A stretch of DNA of 64,000 bases from Streptomyces bluensis (GCF_014650715.1 NZ_BMVM01000005.1:186001-250000); one strand, 5' to 3'. Shown: positions 17,774 to 27,340, counted from the first letter of the stretch. Numbers and translations are program-made. The notes: generated by a model not told the origin, from the sequence alone.

Positions 17774-18684
17774 CGGTTCCTCACCTGCGGTGCGGCCCTG
17801 TCGTCCTGCTCCTCAGGGGCGGCGTTCTTGCCGTGGCCGGACTCATCGGTGAGCAGCGGGGAGCGCGACAGCATCATCACCGCCGCCGCGGCCGCCGCGG
17901 CGGCCAGGACGGCCAGCAGGATGAACAGCCCGCCGCGCACCCTCTCCTGGAAGACCAGCGTCCCCCACAGGATGGCGACCACCGGATCGGCCATGGTCAG
18001 GCCGGGCTGGGTGACCAGCAACCGGCCCGCGTGCATCGCCGACTGCAACAGGAACATCGCACACCCGCCCGTGGCGCACATGGCCCACAGCTGCCAGCTG
18101 GTGAGCAGGGCGGCCAGGCCGTGGGAAAAGGTGTTCGTCATGCCTTTCATCAGGGCGGCGGTCAGCCCGAAAGCGCATCCGGTGGTCGCCCCCAGAACGG
18201 CTGCCCGGCGGGAGCCCGACACGCCCCGCGCCCACAGCACACCGGCCGCGATCACCAGGGCGTTGACTCCGCAGCCGGTCAGCCACTCCACCCACGAGAC
18301 GGACGACACCTTTCCGCGGGTCGGCCTCAGCGCGATGATCAGTCCGGCCACGCCCGCCGCCATCACCGCCGACGCCAGCCACTCCCGTCGGCCCAGCCGG
18401 CCCCCGAGGAGAAACCTGGCCAGGATCAACGCCGTGGGCAATTCCAGGGTGAGCAGCGGTTGCACCACGGAGATCTGGCCGGACCCCAGGGCGGTGGCCT
18501 GCAGCAGGAAACTCGCGATGATCGTCAGGAACCCGCCCAGCCACACCGGACGGTGCAGCAGGTGCCACACCAGGCGCAGGCTCAGGTTCTCTTCCGCGGG
18601 CTCGTCGCGCGCGGCCTTGCGCTGCAGTGCGGAGGCCAGGGCGTTGCAGACGGCCGCCAGCACGGCCAGCAGCGGGCTAAGCAT
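17770..18684 (-). CDS. EamA/DMT-family transporter
   Basis: A 304-aa membrane protein with about 10 helices arranged as two EamA repeats, characteristic of drug/metabolite exporters. SVVQPLLTLELPTALILARFLLGG and the C-terminal VTQPGLTMADPVVAILWGTLVFQER are corresponding segments of the two repeats. The C-terminus is charged and cytoplasmic (DESGHGKNAAPEEQDDRAAP). It is the first gene of a two-gene operon with the MFS transporter. Substrate unknown. Confidence 0.87.
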   Translation of the reverse strand: MLSPLLAVLAAVCNALASALQRKAARDEPAEENLSLRLVWHLLHRPVWLGGFLTIIASFLLQATALGSGQISVVQPLLTLELPTALILARFLLGGRLGRREWLASAVMAAGVAGLIIALRPTRGKVSSVSWVEWLTGCGVNALVIAAGVLWARGVSGSRRAAVLGATTGCAFGLTAALMKGMTNTFSHGLAALLTSWQLWAMCATGGCAMFLLQSAMHAGRLLVTQPGLTMADPVVAILWGTLVFQERVRGGLFILLAVLAAAAAAAAVMMLSRSPLLTDESGHGKNAAPEEQDDRAAPQVRNR

Positions 18685-18966
18685 GACGCCACCCGGCGGA
18701 AACGGCTGGTGACAGCAACCGGCGCCCGCCTCGGGACAGGGTGGTCGGGAAAGAAGGCCACATCCCCTGAGTGGCCGATATGTGCCTTTTCACACTGTTA
18801 TGGGGGTCGACCGCCCGTATGTTCGACTCTGGGCCTCGGCTCCGTCATGCGGCGGTGGCGGACGATCTCCGGGACGCCATTGCCTCCGGTCGGCAGCGTG
18901 GTGGGCCGGAACGTTGCCGCACCACGCACAGGTGGGCGCGGCGCTGACGATGGGATGCTTCCGCGT

Positions 18967-20544
18967 ATGACCGATGTCCGGGAAGTGACCTGTCGTCCCC
19001 TTCGAACGCGGGCCTTGTGGAGCTTCGCCGCGCTGGGGGCGGCCGGGGTGACCCTGGTCGCGGTGCGCAGGGTGTACGAGGGCCCGGACGCCTGGCTGGG
19101 GCTGGCACTGCCGCTGTCACTGGTGGCCATCCTGTCGCTCCGCGCGGTCACCGCCCGGGTGAGCGCCGACGCGTACGGACTGCGGTCCCGGACGCTGCTG
19201 CGCCACCGGAACGTGCCCTGGAGCGACGTCGCCGACCTGCGCGTACGCCTGAAGTACGCGAACACCCCCCGGGTCCAGGACACCCGTCGCGTCATCCTGG
19301 TGCTGCGCGACGGACGCAAGCGGCTCCTGCCCCTGCCGCAGAGCTGGTCCCCGGACGACCCGGACTTCGACGCCACGGTGGGCGCGCTCCGTGCGCTGCA
19401 CCGTCGTCACGGGGTCCCGGAGTCGAGCCACCTCCCCGTCGTCTCGTACCGCACTGCCGGGAGCGGCTGGGCCGGTTCGCTGGCGCTGTGCGCGCTGCTG
19501 CTCGCGTGCGCGGGCCTGGTCGCGTGGTGGGCGCCGAGCCTCGGGTCGGACGAGCGGGCGTGGAAGTTGGCCACCGCGTGCACGGCCGGGACGCCCGTCG
19601 CGGAACGTGAGGAGGGCGAGTGCCTGACCACCCTGCCGGCCGTGATCGCCCGGACCGACGCCAACCGGCCTGCGAAGAAGCCCAGTTGGCTGTACTTCGC
19701 CGACCGTCGGCCACTGGAACGACTCGCGGTCCCGTACGAGGACGCCGAGGAGTTCCGGCCCGGTGACAGAGTCGAACTGACCATCTGGCGCCGCGAGGTG
19801 AGGGAAGTCGCCGGGGAACGCCATGTGTGGCGCAAGCACCTCCCCGCCGCCCGGGACGCGGTCATCGGCGCGGCCGTCCTCGCTCTCGCCGCGGGCCACC
19901 CCGGCGCCCGCGTGCTGCTGCGCCTGCGTGGACGCCGGCTGCCCGACGACGAGGTCCTCCCGTCGGTGCTTCCGTTCACGGCGGCGCTCGTCGGCACGGC
20001 CCTGTGGCTGCTGCCGCTCTGTTACCTCAGTCCCACGACCCCGCTCGCCTCTCCCGTGACGATCACGTGGGCGGCCGCGGGCTCCCTGGCCACGCTGGGG
20101 CTGCTCACCTGGGCCTGGCGCGCCACCCGCGTTCGTCCGCCCGAAGAAGCCGCCGCAGTCGAGGACTCCGCCGAGTCGGAAGGACAGGCAGAGCAGCGGG
20201 GGGAGGTGTTCCTGGCGGCCCGCTTCCTGGAGCACACCGACTACAACCCGTACCGCTTCGGCACGCACATCGTCCTCGGAGGCGGCCCGCCGGCGGTGAC
20301 ACCTCACCCCGGCCCGGGCAGGTTCGCGGCGAAACAGATTCCGTTGGAGCGGATCACCGTCAACGGCGTGCGGCGGGTCCGGGGCAGCGACGGCGACACC
20401 GTCCCCAGAAGCTGGCACATCGCCGAACTCGACGATGCGGGCACGCCGGTCCGCCTCGCGGCCGCCCCAGCCGACCTGACCCGCATCATCCGCGAGCTGA
20501 GCCCCGGCAAAACCCCCGCGCACACGGCGAACCAGGAGTCCTGA
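18967..20544 (+). CDS. Membrane protein with PH-like domain
   Basis: A 525-aa membrane protein. The N-terminus has two hydrophobic segments followed by a bacterial PH-like domain (VSADAYGLRSRTLLRHRNVPWSDVADL to about residue 135). A third membrane segment (about 165-190) precedes an extracytoplasmic domain, and then three more helices lie at about 285-385. The soluble C-terminus binds no recognised ligand. ATG 18967 was chosen because upstream codons look like read-through into antisense sequence of the transporter genes; ATG 18955 is an alternative. Function unknown; related Streptomyces proteins are simply called PH-domain membrane proteins. Confidence 0.75.
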   Translation: MTDVREVTCRPLRTRALWSFAALGAAGVTLVAVRRVYEGPDAWLGLALPLSLVAILSLRAVTARVSADAYGLRSRTLLRHRNVPWSDVADLRVRLKYANTPRVQDTRRVILVLRDGRKRLLPLPQSWSPDDPDFDATVGALRALHRRHGVPESSHLPVVSYRTAGSGWAGSLALCALLLACAGLVAWWAPSLGSDERAWKLATACTAGTPVAEREEGECLTTLPAVIARTDANRPAKKPSWLYFADRRPLERLAVPYEDAEEFRPGDRVELTIWRREVREVAGERHVWRKHLPAARDAVIGAAVLALAAGHPGARVLLRLRGRRLPDDEVLPSVLPFTAALVGTALWLLPLCYLSPTTPLASPVTITWAAAGSLATLGLLTWAWRATRVRPPEEAAAVEDSAESEGQAEQRGEVFLAARFLEHTDYNPYRFGTHIVLGGGPPAVTPHPGPGRFAAKQIPLERITVNGVRRVRGSDGDTVPRSWHIAELDDAGTPVRLAAAPADLTRIIRELSPGKTPAHTANQES

Positions 20545-20628
20545 CTCCTCCGGCTGATGCGTGGTGTGCACGGTGGGCACGGCAGGAACGTCTCGCCTCC
20601 CGGGCATCGGGGACGCCGCCTGCCCGGC

Positions 20629-22056
20629 TCAAGGTGTCCGTGAGGAACTCTGGCTCGTCGTATCAGGCTCCGCGCCGCGTGGGCCGGTGTAGCGGAGGAT
20701 CCACACGCCTTGGTTCTTGTCCGATATGTAGATGTAGCCGCGGCGGTCCACCACCACGTCCTCGGTCTGGGTGACGAGGCGGTCCTCGGGCATCGGGCCG
20801 TAACGGCGACGGGGCTCCGGAGGCAGGAAGTAGCCGACTTCGCGCGGCAGTCGCACGTGGGAGACGTCGTAGATCCGCAGCCCGGCATTGAAGTGCGCGA
20901 CATAGAACAGGTTGCCCTGCCGCTCGACGTCCGGGTGGTGCTGATGGTGGTTGATGTTGTGCGGGCCGCGCCAGCCACCCCGGGTCGTGAAGTCGTCATA
21001 CGGGGCGTTCTCCGGCGGGACCGGCTCCGGGAACAGGGACAGCAGGTACGGCTCGGCCGGGTTCGTGATGTCGATGATCGAGTTGTGGTGGGCGGCGCCC
21101 TCGGCGTACGTGACGTTCTCGGAGTTGGCGAAGGCGATGCCGCGCTCGGGCAGCGGCAGCACACTGTGCACGCCGAAGCGCGAGTGGAAGGGCGGGCTGA
21201 ACCGGAGCGTACTCACCAGCGTCGGCCGGGACACCTCGGAGATGTCGAGGACGACCATGCCGGCGGCGCCGTAGGGCAGATACGCGTGATGGCCCGCCAC
21301 ATAGGCCGGACCGTGCAGCGACACGTCCACGCCGGTGGGGCAGCAGAAGCCGTGCCCGGGTGGTGCAGCGGTCGCCGCCCCGCCCTGCTCGGACGCCTCG
21401 TCGTCACGCTGGCCGGGCACCCACCAGCGGCCCGCCTCACGCGGTCGGCGCCGGTCGGCGATGTCGAGGATCATGTAGATGTTGCCGGTGTGGCCGGGCA
21501 GCCCGGCGGCCAGGTGCACATACCGTCCGCCGGGGTAGTGGTTGCGGTGGGTGCCGGTTCCGCCGGTACGGAACCGGCCCAGGCGCTTCGGTCTCAGCGG
21601 CTCCTCGATGTCCCAGATCAGCACACCGTCCTCGAACTCGGCGTCAGGGTCCCCGCCGAAGTTGGGAAAGATCTGCTCCAGCGCCGTGACCATGGTCGTC
21701 CCGGACAGGTCGACCTGCAGGGTCCAGGTGTCCGCGGGGCCCGGGACGAAGGCAGCCACCTCGGGCCGCGCCGGATCGGTGACATCGACGACGCTCCAGC
21801 CGGAGTCCCAGAAGTGGCCGGTGTAGAGATACCACCGTCCCGCCACCTCACGGATCGCCATCTTGAACGCCGGCCGGTCGTCCATGTCGCAGTAGCCGAC
21901 GGCCTCCACGTTCCACGCGTACCCGCCCCCGGGCAGGCCGCGTTCCCCGCCGGCGGCGACCTGAGCAGCGGCCTGCGTCCCCGGTAACGCCGCGAACGCC
22001 GCGGACGTCATCCCGGCCCGCATGGCCTGCCGCCTCGTCCAACGCCCGATACTCAC
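20629..22056 (-). CDS. Tat-exported LVIVD-repeat protein
   Basis: A 475-aa protein with a Tat-like signal (TRRQAMRAGM, then a hydrophobic Ala-rich stretch to about residue 33). The mature part is built from LVIVD-type beta-propeller blades: SVVDVTDPARPEVAAFV, MILDIADRRRPREAGRW, MVVLDISEVSRPTLVSTL, IIDITNPAEPYLLSLF and LRIYDVSHVRLPREVGYF recur at regular spacing. Such proteins fold as seven-bladed propellers outside the cell; ligand unknown. The downstream gene in the same direction's upstream neighbour is a Tat-exported SDR (79-bp gap), so the two are probably one operon. Confidence 0.82.
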   Translation of the reverse strand: MSIGRWTRRQAMRAGMTSAAFAALPGTQAAAQVAAGGERGLPGGGYAWNVEAVGYCDMDDRPAFKMAIREVAGRWYLYTGHFWDSGWSVVDVTDPARPEVAAFVPGPADTWTLQVDLSGTTMVTALEQIFPNFGGDPDAEFEDGVLIWDIEEPLRPKRLGRFRTGGTGTHRNHYPGGRYVHLAAGLPGHTGNIYMILDIADRRRPREAGRWWVPGQRDDEASEQGGAATAAPPGHGFCCPTGVDVSLHGPAYVAGHHAYLPYGAAGMVVLDISEVSRPTLVSTLRFSPPFHSRFGVHSVLPLPERGIAFANSENVTYAEGAAHHNSIIDITNPAEPYLLSLFPEPVPPENAPYDDFTTRGGWRGPHNINHHQHHPDVERQGNLFYVAHFNAGLRIYDVSHVRLPREVGYFLPPEPRRRYGPMPEDRLVTQTEDVVVDRRGYIYISDKNQGVWILRYTGPRGAEPDTTSQSSSRTP

Positions 22057-22135
22057 ACGGCCTCCCTCTGCCTGGGTGACGCACGATGCGCCGACTGTCC
22101 CACTCCATTGGCCCGCATACGGGGTAAAAGTTCTG

Positions 22136-23008
22136 TCAGCCCGTGAGGTAGCCGCCGGACGCGTCGATGTCGGTGCCGACCACGGCGCTCGCCCCGTCCG
22201 AGCTGAGCCACATCACCACCGAGGCCATCTCCTCGGCGCGGACGATGCGTTTGATCGGGTAGCCCTGCGCGATCTCCTCGTAGGTCATCCCGAACGCCTC
22301 GGCGGCCCGCCGCAGCATCGGGGTGTCCACCGCGCCGGGCGCGAACGCGTTGACGCGGATGTTGTCCGCGGCGTACTCAAGAGCCGCCACCTTCGTCAGC
22401 GAGGCGACAGCGTGCTTGCTGGCGTTGTACGGCGCGATGGTCCCGAACCCGACCTCGGCCGAGATCGACGCGGTGTTCACGATCACCCCGCCCCCCTGGG
22501 CCCGCATCTGCGGGATCTCGTACTTCATGCCGAGAAAGACCCCGCCGGCGTTGGTGCGCCAGACGCTTTCCATGTCCGCGAGGGACTGTTCGTGCAGCCG
22601 CGCCGCGCGAGGACTCTCGACTCCGGCGTTGTTGACGGCGATGTCGAGTCTGCCGTAGCGGCTGACGCAGGCGCGGACGAAGTCCCGCACCTCGCTCTCA
22701 TGGCGCACGTCGGCGCGTCGGAACGTCGCGTCACCACCGGCCGCCCGGATGCCGTCGGCCACCCGCCGGCCGAGCTGCTCCCGCCGGCCGCAGAAGAACA
22801 CTTTGGCCCCCGCCCGAGCCATGGCGCGGGCGGTCGCCTCGCCGATGCCCGACGTGGCGCCGGTGATCAGCACGACCTTGCCGGCGAAGGGTCCGGATCC
22901 CGCGTCGGACGGCGCTGCCGCCGCCCCGGGCGCGGCCGCCGTGGTGGCGGCCAGGCCGAGCGTGCCGGCGGCCAGGACTCGACGGCGGGACGGGATATGA
23001 CGCTCCAT
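22136..23008 (-). CDS. Tat-exported short-chain dehydrogenase/reductase
   Basis: A 290-aa classical SDR behind an export signal. The N-terminus has SRRRVLAAGTLGLAATT and an Ala-rich end at about residue 32 (AAAAP). The Rossmann domain is intact: TGATSGIGEA, NNAGVESPR, a catalytic Ser in ASISAEVG and YNASKH (YxxxK), and a C-terminal GGYLTG. The cofactor loop has GRREQL after the second strand, compatible with NADP. An NAD(P)-dependent enzyme with an export signal is unusual. It probably shares an operon with the LVIVD protein and is divergent from a LysR gene. Confidence 0.85.
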   Translation of the reverse strand: MERHIPSRRRVLAAGTLGLAATTAAAPGAAAAPSDAGSGPFAGKVVLITGATSGIGEATARAMARAGAKVFFCGRREQLGRRVADGIRAAGGDATFRRADVRHESEVRDFVRACVSRYGRLDIAVNNAGVESPRAARLHEQSLADMESVWRTNAGGVFLGMKYEIPQMRAQGGGVIVNTASISAEVGFGTIAPYNASKHAVASLTKVAALEYAADNIRVNAFAPGAVDTPMLRRAAEAFGMTYEEIAQGYPIKRIVRAEEMASVVMWLSSDGASAVVGTDIDASGGYLTG

Positions 23009-23183
23009 CAGGAAACCTCCGGTCGGGGCTGGGCAGAAAAACGGGAAAGATCGGCAAGTGGGGCCGAATGCCGGGGGAGTGTCCTCCGGGGCCCGTCACC
23101 GGCCAGGTAAATCGCGCAGGCACTCCGGCGTCCAATACCTGCGCTCATACGCTTGAGGCATGGGGTTCGACTCGGGCGGGGCC

Positions 23184-24077
23184 ATGGACATCGACACACG
23201 AGTGCTGCGCTACTTCGTCGCGGTCGCCGAGCGGCTCAGCTTCACCCAGGCGGCCAAGGAACTGTTCGTGTCGCAGCCCTCGTTGAGCCGCCAGATCCGC
23301 CAGCTCGAAACCCGGCTCGGCACCGAGCTGTTCACACGCAGCACCACCGAGGTCCGGCTCACCAGGGCCGGAGAGGTGCTGCTCGACGCCGCGCGCCGCC
23401 ACCTGGCCGACTGGCGGCGCACCACACACATCGTGCGCGCCACCGCCGCAGGCGACCGCAAGGTCCTGCGCTTCGGTTTCGTGGCCACCGGAGGCGGTGC
23501 GCTCGCCCGCCGAGCCCGGTCGGTGTTCGCCCAGCGGCATCCGGACGCCACGGTCGAGCCGAAACGCTTCCCCTGGGGCGGCGAGGCCGACGCACTGCGC
23601 CACGGACTGGTGGACGTGGCGTTCCTCTGGCTGCCGGCCGACACCTCCGGGCTCCACGCCGAGATCATCGCGACCGAGACGCGCTGGGTGGCCATGGCCC
23701 GCACCCATCCGCTCGCCGCGTCGGACAGCGTCACCCTCCACGACATCCGCGACGAGCCCCTGATGTGGACCCGCCGCGCACCGACCGCATGGGTCGACTG
23801 GTGGGCCGTCAACCCGCGCCCCGACGGCTCCGAGCCGGTGTGGGGCCCGGAGAACGACAACGTCGAGGAGATGCTCGAACACGTCGCCGCCGCCGACGCC
23901 GTCTGCATCGGCTCGGAATCGATGGCCGCCTACTACTCCCACCCCGATCTGACCTGGCGGCCCATCACCGACATCGACCCCCTGCGCATCGCCATCGCCT
24001 GGCCGCACGACGACACCCCCAACCCGCTCGTCCCCGACTTCGTCCGTATCGTGCGCACCCTCGCCCGGCAGGACTGA
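23184..24077 (+). CDS. LysR-family regulator
   Basis: A 297-aa LysR protein with an N-terminal HTH (LRYFVAVAERLSFTQAAKELFVSQPSLSRQIRQLE) and a ligand domain from about residue 90. It is transcribed divergently from the SDR/LVIVD operon, so that operon is the probable target, with an intergenic region of about 175 bp. ATG 23184 gives the standard N-terminus MDIDTRVLRYF; ATG 23160 is an alternative adding eight residues. The intergenic sequence CTCA-TACGCT-TGAG just upstream of the start is a small dyad that could be an operator. Confidence 0.88.
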   Translation: MDIDTRVLRYFVAVAERLSFTQAAKELFVSQPSLSRQIRQLETRLGTELFTRSTTEVRLTRAGEVLLDAARRHLADWRRTTHIVRATAAGDRKVLRFGFVATGGGALARRARSVFAQRHPDATVEPKRFPWGGEADALRHGLVDVAFLWLPADTSGLHAEIIATETRWVAMARTHPLAASDSVTLHDIRDEPLMWTRRAPTAWVDWWAVNPRPDGSEPVWGPENDNVEEMLEHVAAADAVCIGSESMAAYYSHPDLTWRPITDIDPLRIAIAWPHDDTPNPLVPDFVRIVRTLARQD

Positions 24078-24080
24078 GTC

Positions 24081-25196
24081 TCACTCCGGAACGGTCTTTC
24101 GGGAGCCGCCCCCGATCGGCCCGTTCGACGGCACGAAGGTCCGGATCTCCTCCAGCAGTTCGCCCCGGCCGTAGGGGGCGCGCTCCAGGTGCAGGAAGTG
24201 CGAGGCTCCGGACAGCGTGCGGACGCGTACGGCGTCGGCGCGGGTGAGATCCGCGGCGAGCCGTTCGCCGTCCTGCGGGCGCGACCAGAAGTCCAGTTCC
24301 GCGCGCAGCACCAGGGTGCGGGCCCGGATGCGGCCCGCGTCGTAGAACTGCCGTCCCTGCGCGAGGTGGAAGGCGTCGACGAGCGGTCCGGTGGGGTTGC
24401 GGAAGCTGGGCGGGGTACGGGTGTGGCTGGTCGGGTCGGCGCGCAGCGCGGCGGCGCGGTAGGCGTGCCTCACCACCGGGTCGCGGCGCGGGCCCGCGGG
24501 CTCGTCCGCCGGGCCCGCATCCCAGCGGGCGGTCAGGGAGTCGGCCGTCACCGCCCGCCAGGCCGGCTGAGGGCGGGGGTGCCCTGGGCGGTCGGGGTCC
24601 TCCAGTTCCTGCTGGAGCGGCCAGGGACCTGCCACCGAGTACAGCGAGTTGAGCAGCACCAGGTGGGTGAGCCGGTCCGGGCACACAGCGGCGTACATGG
24701 CCAGCCAGTGACCGCCGGTGGCCCAGCCGAAGGCCGCGGGCCACCGGCCTCGGCGGGCGCGGATCAGGCGCACGACGGTGCCGATGTCGACGACCGCCTC
24801 GGCGGAGCGCACCAACGGAGGGTGAGCGGCGGGGTCCTGGCCCATCTCGGCCGGGTAGTCCGAGTATCCGAAGCCGCGCACGTCCATCACGTACACCGCG
24901 TATCCCGCCGCGGCGAGTTCCGCGGCGAGTGAGCCGCCGCGGACGGGCAGGTCGAACGCCGCGGTGCCGCCGGGCCTGGCCCCGTGCACCAGCAGCAACG
25001 GCCGCCCGACCCGCCCGGCCGTCCCGGCGGGCCGTACTTCGCGCACGAAGACGCGTGCTCCGCCCGGCCCCCTCACCCGCAGATCGTTCCGTACGAGCCC
25101 GTCGGCGCCCGGCACGGCTGCGGCAGTCCCCGGCGGCGCGAGCGCCATGGCCGCCCCGGTCCCGCCGGCCAGTGTCAGAAAGTGTCGTCTGCGCAT
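24081..25196 (-). CDS. Tat-exported alpha/beta hydrolase-like protein with altered nucleophile
   Basis: A 371-aa protein with a Tat signal (MRRRHFLTLAGGTGAAMALA) and an alpha/beta hydrolase fold (LLLVHGARPGG, YAVYVMDVRGFGYSDYP, C-terminal SGASHFLHLE). Where family enzymes have GxSxG, this one reads GWATG: the Ser position is Ala. The His near the end (SHFLHLERAP) and an acid after strand 7 (AELDFWSRP) are present. It may use a different mechanism or be a non-catalytic binder. It lies divergent to a LysR gene, which probably controls it. Confidence 0.82.
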   Translation of the reverse strand: MRRRHFLTLAGGTGAAMALAPPGTAAAVPGADGLVRNDLRVRGPGGARVFVREVRPAGTAGRVGRPLLLVHGARPGGTAAFDLPVRGGSLAAELAAAGYAVYVMDVRGFGYSDYPAEMGQDPAAHPPLVRSAEAVVDIGTVVRLIRARRGRWPAAFGWATGGHWLAMYAAVCPDRLTHLVLLNSLYSVAGPWPLQQELEDPDRPGHPRPQPAWRAVTADSLTARWDAGPADEPAGPRRDPVVRHAYRAAALRADPTSHTRTPPSFRNPTGPLVDAFHLAQGRQFYDAGRIRARTLVLRAELDFWSRPQDGERLAADLTRADAVRVRTLSGASHFLHLERAPYGRGELLEEIRTFVPSNGPIGGGSRKTVPE

Positions 25197-25247
25197 GGCG
25201 CCCGACGCTAGACAGCGCCACGGAGAGCATCAATCAATCACCGGGTA

Positions 25248-25276
25248 TCAACTCATCGGCGACGCTTATAAGTTGA
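25248..25276. promoter_or_regulatory. LysR-type operator candidate
   Basis: Perfect inverted repeat TCAACT (25248-25253) and AGTTGA (25271-25276), spacer 17 bp, lying in the 84-bp gap between the divergent hydrolase and LysR genes and ending 4 bp before the LysR start. Both arms contain TCAA/TTGA, typical of LysR targets. Confidence 0.5.
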
Positions 25277-25280
25277 GCCC

Positions 25281-26174
25281 ATGGAGTTGCGCCAGCTCAG
25301 ATATTTCGTTGCCGCCGCCGAAGAGCTGCACTTCACCCGCGCCGCCGCGCGTCTGGGCATCGCCCAGCCGGCGCTCTCCCAGCAGATCCGCCGCCTGGAG
25401 GCCGCGCTCGGTGTGGAACTGTTCAGCCGAACCAGGCGCCGGGTGACGCTCACGCCGGCCGGCCGCGCCTTCCTGGCCGAAGCCCGGGGCACCCTGGAAC
25501 AGGCTCGACGGGCCGCCCGGATCGCCCGGCGCACCGCCGCCGGTGAACTGGGCCCGCTCACCATCGGTTTCGTCGGCTCCGCCACCGACGCCCTCCTGCC
25601 CCGTGCCCTGCCGACGCTGCGCGCACGGCACCCGGAGCTGAAGCTGGTCCTGCGCGAGTTGACCAGCGCGGAACAGATCGACGCGCTCGCCCGCGGCGCA
25701 ATCGACCTGGGCCTCCTCCGCCCGCCCTCACCTCTCCCACCGGGGCTGCGCACGCGCCTCGTCGCCCGGGAGCCCCTCGTCTGCGCACTCCCGGCCGATC
25801 ACCCCCTCACGCGACACGAGCGACTCACCGCCACGGACCTGCACGGACAGCCGTTCGTCCTCTTCCCACGCCGCGAAGGACCCTGGTTGTACGACCTGAT
25901 CACCGCGTACTGCCGCGGCGCGGACGGGACCCTCCCCACGGTGGTGCAGGAAGCGGTCATGATGCAGACCATCACCGCACTCGTCGCAGCCGGCACGGGT
26001 ATCTCTCTCGTCCCCGCCTCCCAGCAGGCCATCAGCAGAGAAGGCCTCACCTACCGGCCACTGGCCGATCCGCCCCTGACCGATCTGAGCGCCGCCTGGC
26101 CGTCCACAGGGCACAACCCGGCACGCGACGCCGTGTTGAACGCCCTGACCGGCACGGTGAACCGGGGACCGTGA
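25281..26174 (+). CDS. LysR-family regulator (BenM/CatR-like)
   Basis: A 297-aa LysR protein, N-terminus MELRQLRYFVAAAEELHFTRAAARLGIAQPALSQQIRRLE (HTH), typical of the BenM/CatR/CbnR class that senses aromatic acids or aliphatic carboxylates. The ligand domain follows from about residue 90 (GPLTIGFVGSATDALL). It is divergent from the exported alpha/beta hydrolase, with a perfect inverted repeat in the gap, which makes autoregulation and control of that gene likely. Ligand unknown. Confidence 0.88.
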   Translation: MELRQLRYFVAAAEELHFTRAAARLGIAQPALSQQIRRLEAALGVELFSRTRRRVTLTPAGRAFLAEARGTLEQARRAARIARRTAAGELGPLTIGFVGSATDALLPRALPTLRARHPELKLVLRELTSAEQIDALARGAIDLGLLRPPSPLPPGLRTRLVAREPLVCALPADHPLTRHERLTATDLHGQPFVLFPRREGPWLYDLITAYCRGADGTLPTVVQEAVMMQTITALVAAGTGISLVPASQQAISREGLTYRPLADPPLTDLSAAWPSTGHNPARDAVLNALTGTVNRGP

Positions 26175-26345
26175 CGCGGCTGAGCGGAGCCGAAGGGCGA
26201 GGCCGGTAACCCCTCCTTTTACACAGTACGAGTGAATCAACCGACTTTTCCGTTCGGCGCTGGTGGTGAGTCCTTTACGGTCTCCGAGTGATCGGGCGGC
26301 CGCAGGGGTGTCCTGCGAGCGGGTGCCGGTTGAGAGGCGCACCTG

Positions 26346-27230
26346 ATGTTGGGGTTGCACATGCAGGGATACGGGCCGACGGTCGCCTGCTGGACGTTGG
26401 CGGTTTCCCTGGCGCTCCGTGCGTCAGGGATGAGCGGCCGGGTACGGACACGGCTGCTGCTGTTGGCGGGTTCCGCGGCGGCCGGAGGGGTGTACCGGGC
26501 TGCGGTCGACGTGGTGTCGGCTCACCCTCGGGTCTGGGGGCTGGACGTGCGGCCGTTGCTCGGTTCGGTGGTGGTCACCGGGGTGACGGTGGTGGTCGGG
26601 CTGGGAGTGGCGGGTCTGATGGCCGCGACCGATGCCGGTACAGGCCGGCGCATGTGGCTGCCGCGCGTGCTGGACGGGATCGTCACAGCCGGGTCCGTCT
26701 TCTTGACGGGCTGGGTCCTGCTCCGGGGAACCGGTGAGGACTGGCAGTTGGAGACGGGAATGGTGGGTGTTCTGTGGGCCGCCGAAGCCGCGTTCCTCAG
26801 CTTTCTGTTCGCCCTGTGCGGCCTTGTACGGGGCGACCAAAGGGTCACTGTGGGGGTGGCGGCAGCCGGGCTGGCCCTCATGCTGGTCGGTGACACCCTG
26901 CGGCTGTGGAAGTCCGACCCGTACACCCCTGAGGACACGCCGTTGCTGGCGGATGTGTTCAACACCGCGGGCCTGCTGGTGCTCGCCGCGGGCCCCTGGG
27001 TGCCCGGCGGCGCGAGCGTCCTGGGCACGGGCGGATCGGCACTGCGGCTGGGGACGGAGGGCGCCTCGGCGTTCGTTCCCCTGACCGTCTTCACGGTCAT
27101 GGCGTTGGGATACGCGCTGGCTCCCCTCGCCGGCGACCCGGTACCGCTGTTGGTCGGCGGGACCGTACTGCTGGGCTTCTGGGCGCGCCGGACGCTCGTG
27201 CCGAGGGACAACACCGCAAGCGGTGACTAG
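26346..27230 (+). CDS. Hypothetical multi-pass membrane protein
   Basis: A 294-aa membrane protein with roughly eight hydrophobic helices and no soluble domain. It has no motif I recognise. It resembles the N-terminal membrane sensor part of some Streptomyces GGDEF/EAL proteins (a polar HPRVWGLDVRPLL segment between helices), but the catalytic domains are absent and it ends in a short charged tail, so truncation or a stand-alone sensor are both possible. ATG 26346 has weak SD support; ATG 26361 is an alternative. It stands alone between a LysR gene and a DUF6069 gene. Confidence 0.55.
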   Translation: MLGLHMQGYGPTVACWTLAVSLALRASGMSGRVRTRLLLLAGSAAAGGVYRAAVDVVSAHPRVWGLDVRPLLGSVVVTGVTVVVGLGVAGLMAATDAGTGRRMWLPRVLDGIVTAGSVFLTGWVLLRGTGEDWQLETGMVGVLWAAEAAFLSFLFALCGLVRGDQRVTVGVAAAGLALMLVGDTLRLWKSDPYTPEDTPLLADVFNTAGLLVLAAGPWVPGGASVLGTGGSALRLGTEGASAFVPLTVFTVMALGYALAPLAGDPVPLLVGGTVLLGFWARRTLVPRDNTASGD

Positions 27231-27340
27231 TGCCCCGGCCCTAGGTCCGGAGAAATCCTCTGGGAACCGCTGAGTTCTGGGGCGTTCCTCGGTCTACCCC
27301 CGCGAAAGGCATACCCGAACGCTGAACAGGAGACCGTGCC

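Noticed and set aside
20600..20627. Stem-loop CCGGGCA/TGCCCGG as a terminator between convergent genes
   Set aside because: Only 7 bp with a 14-nt loop, so it is too weak to call.
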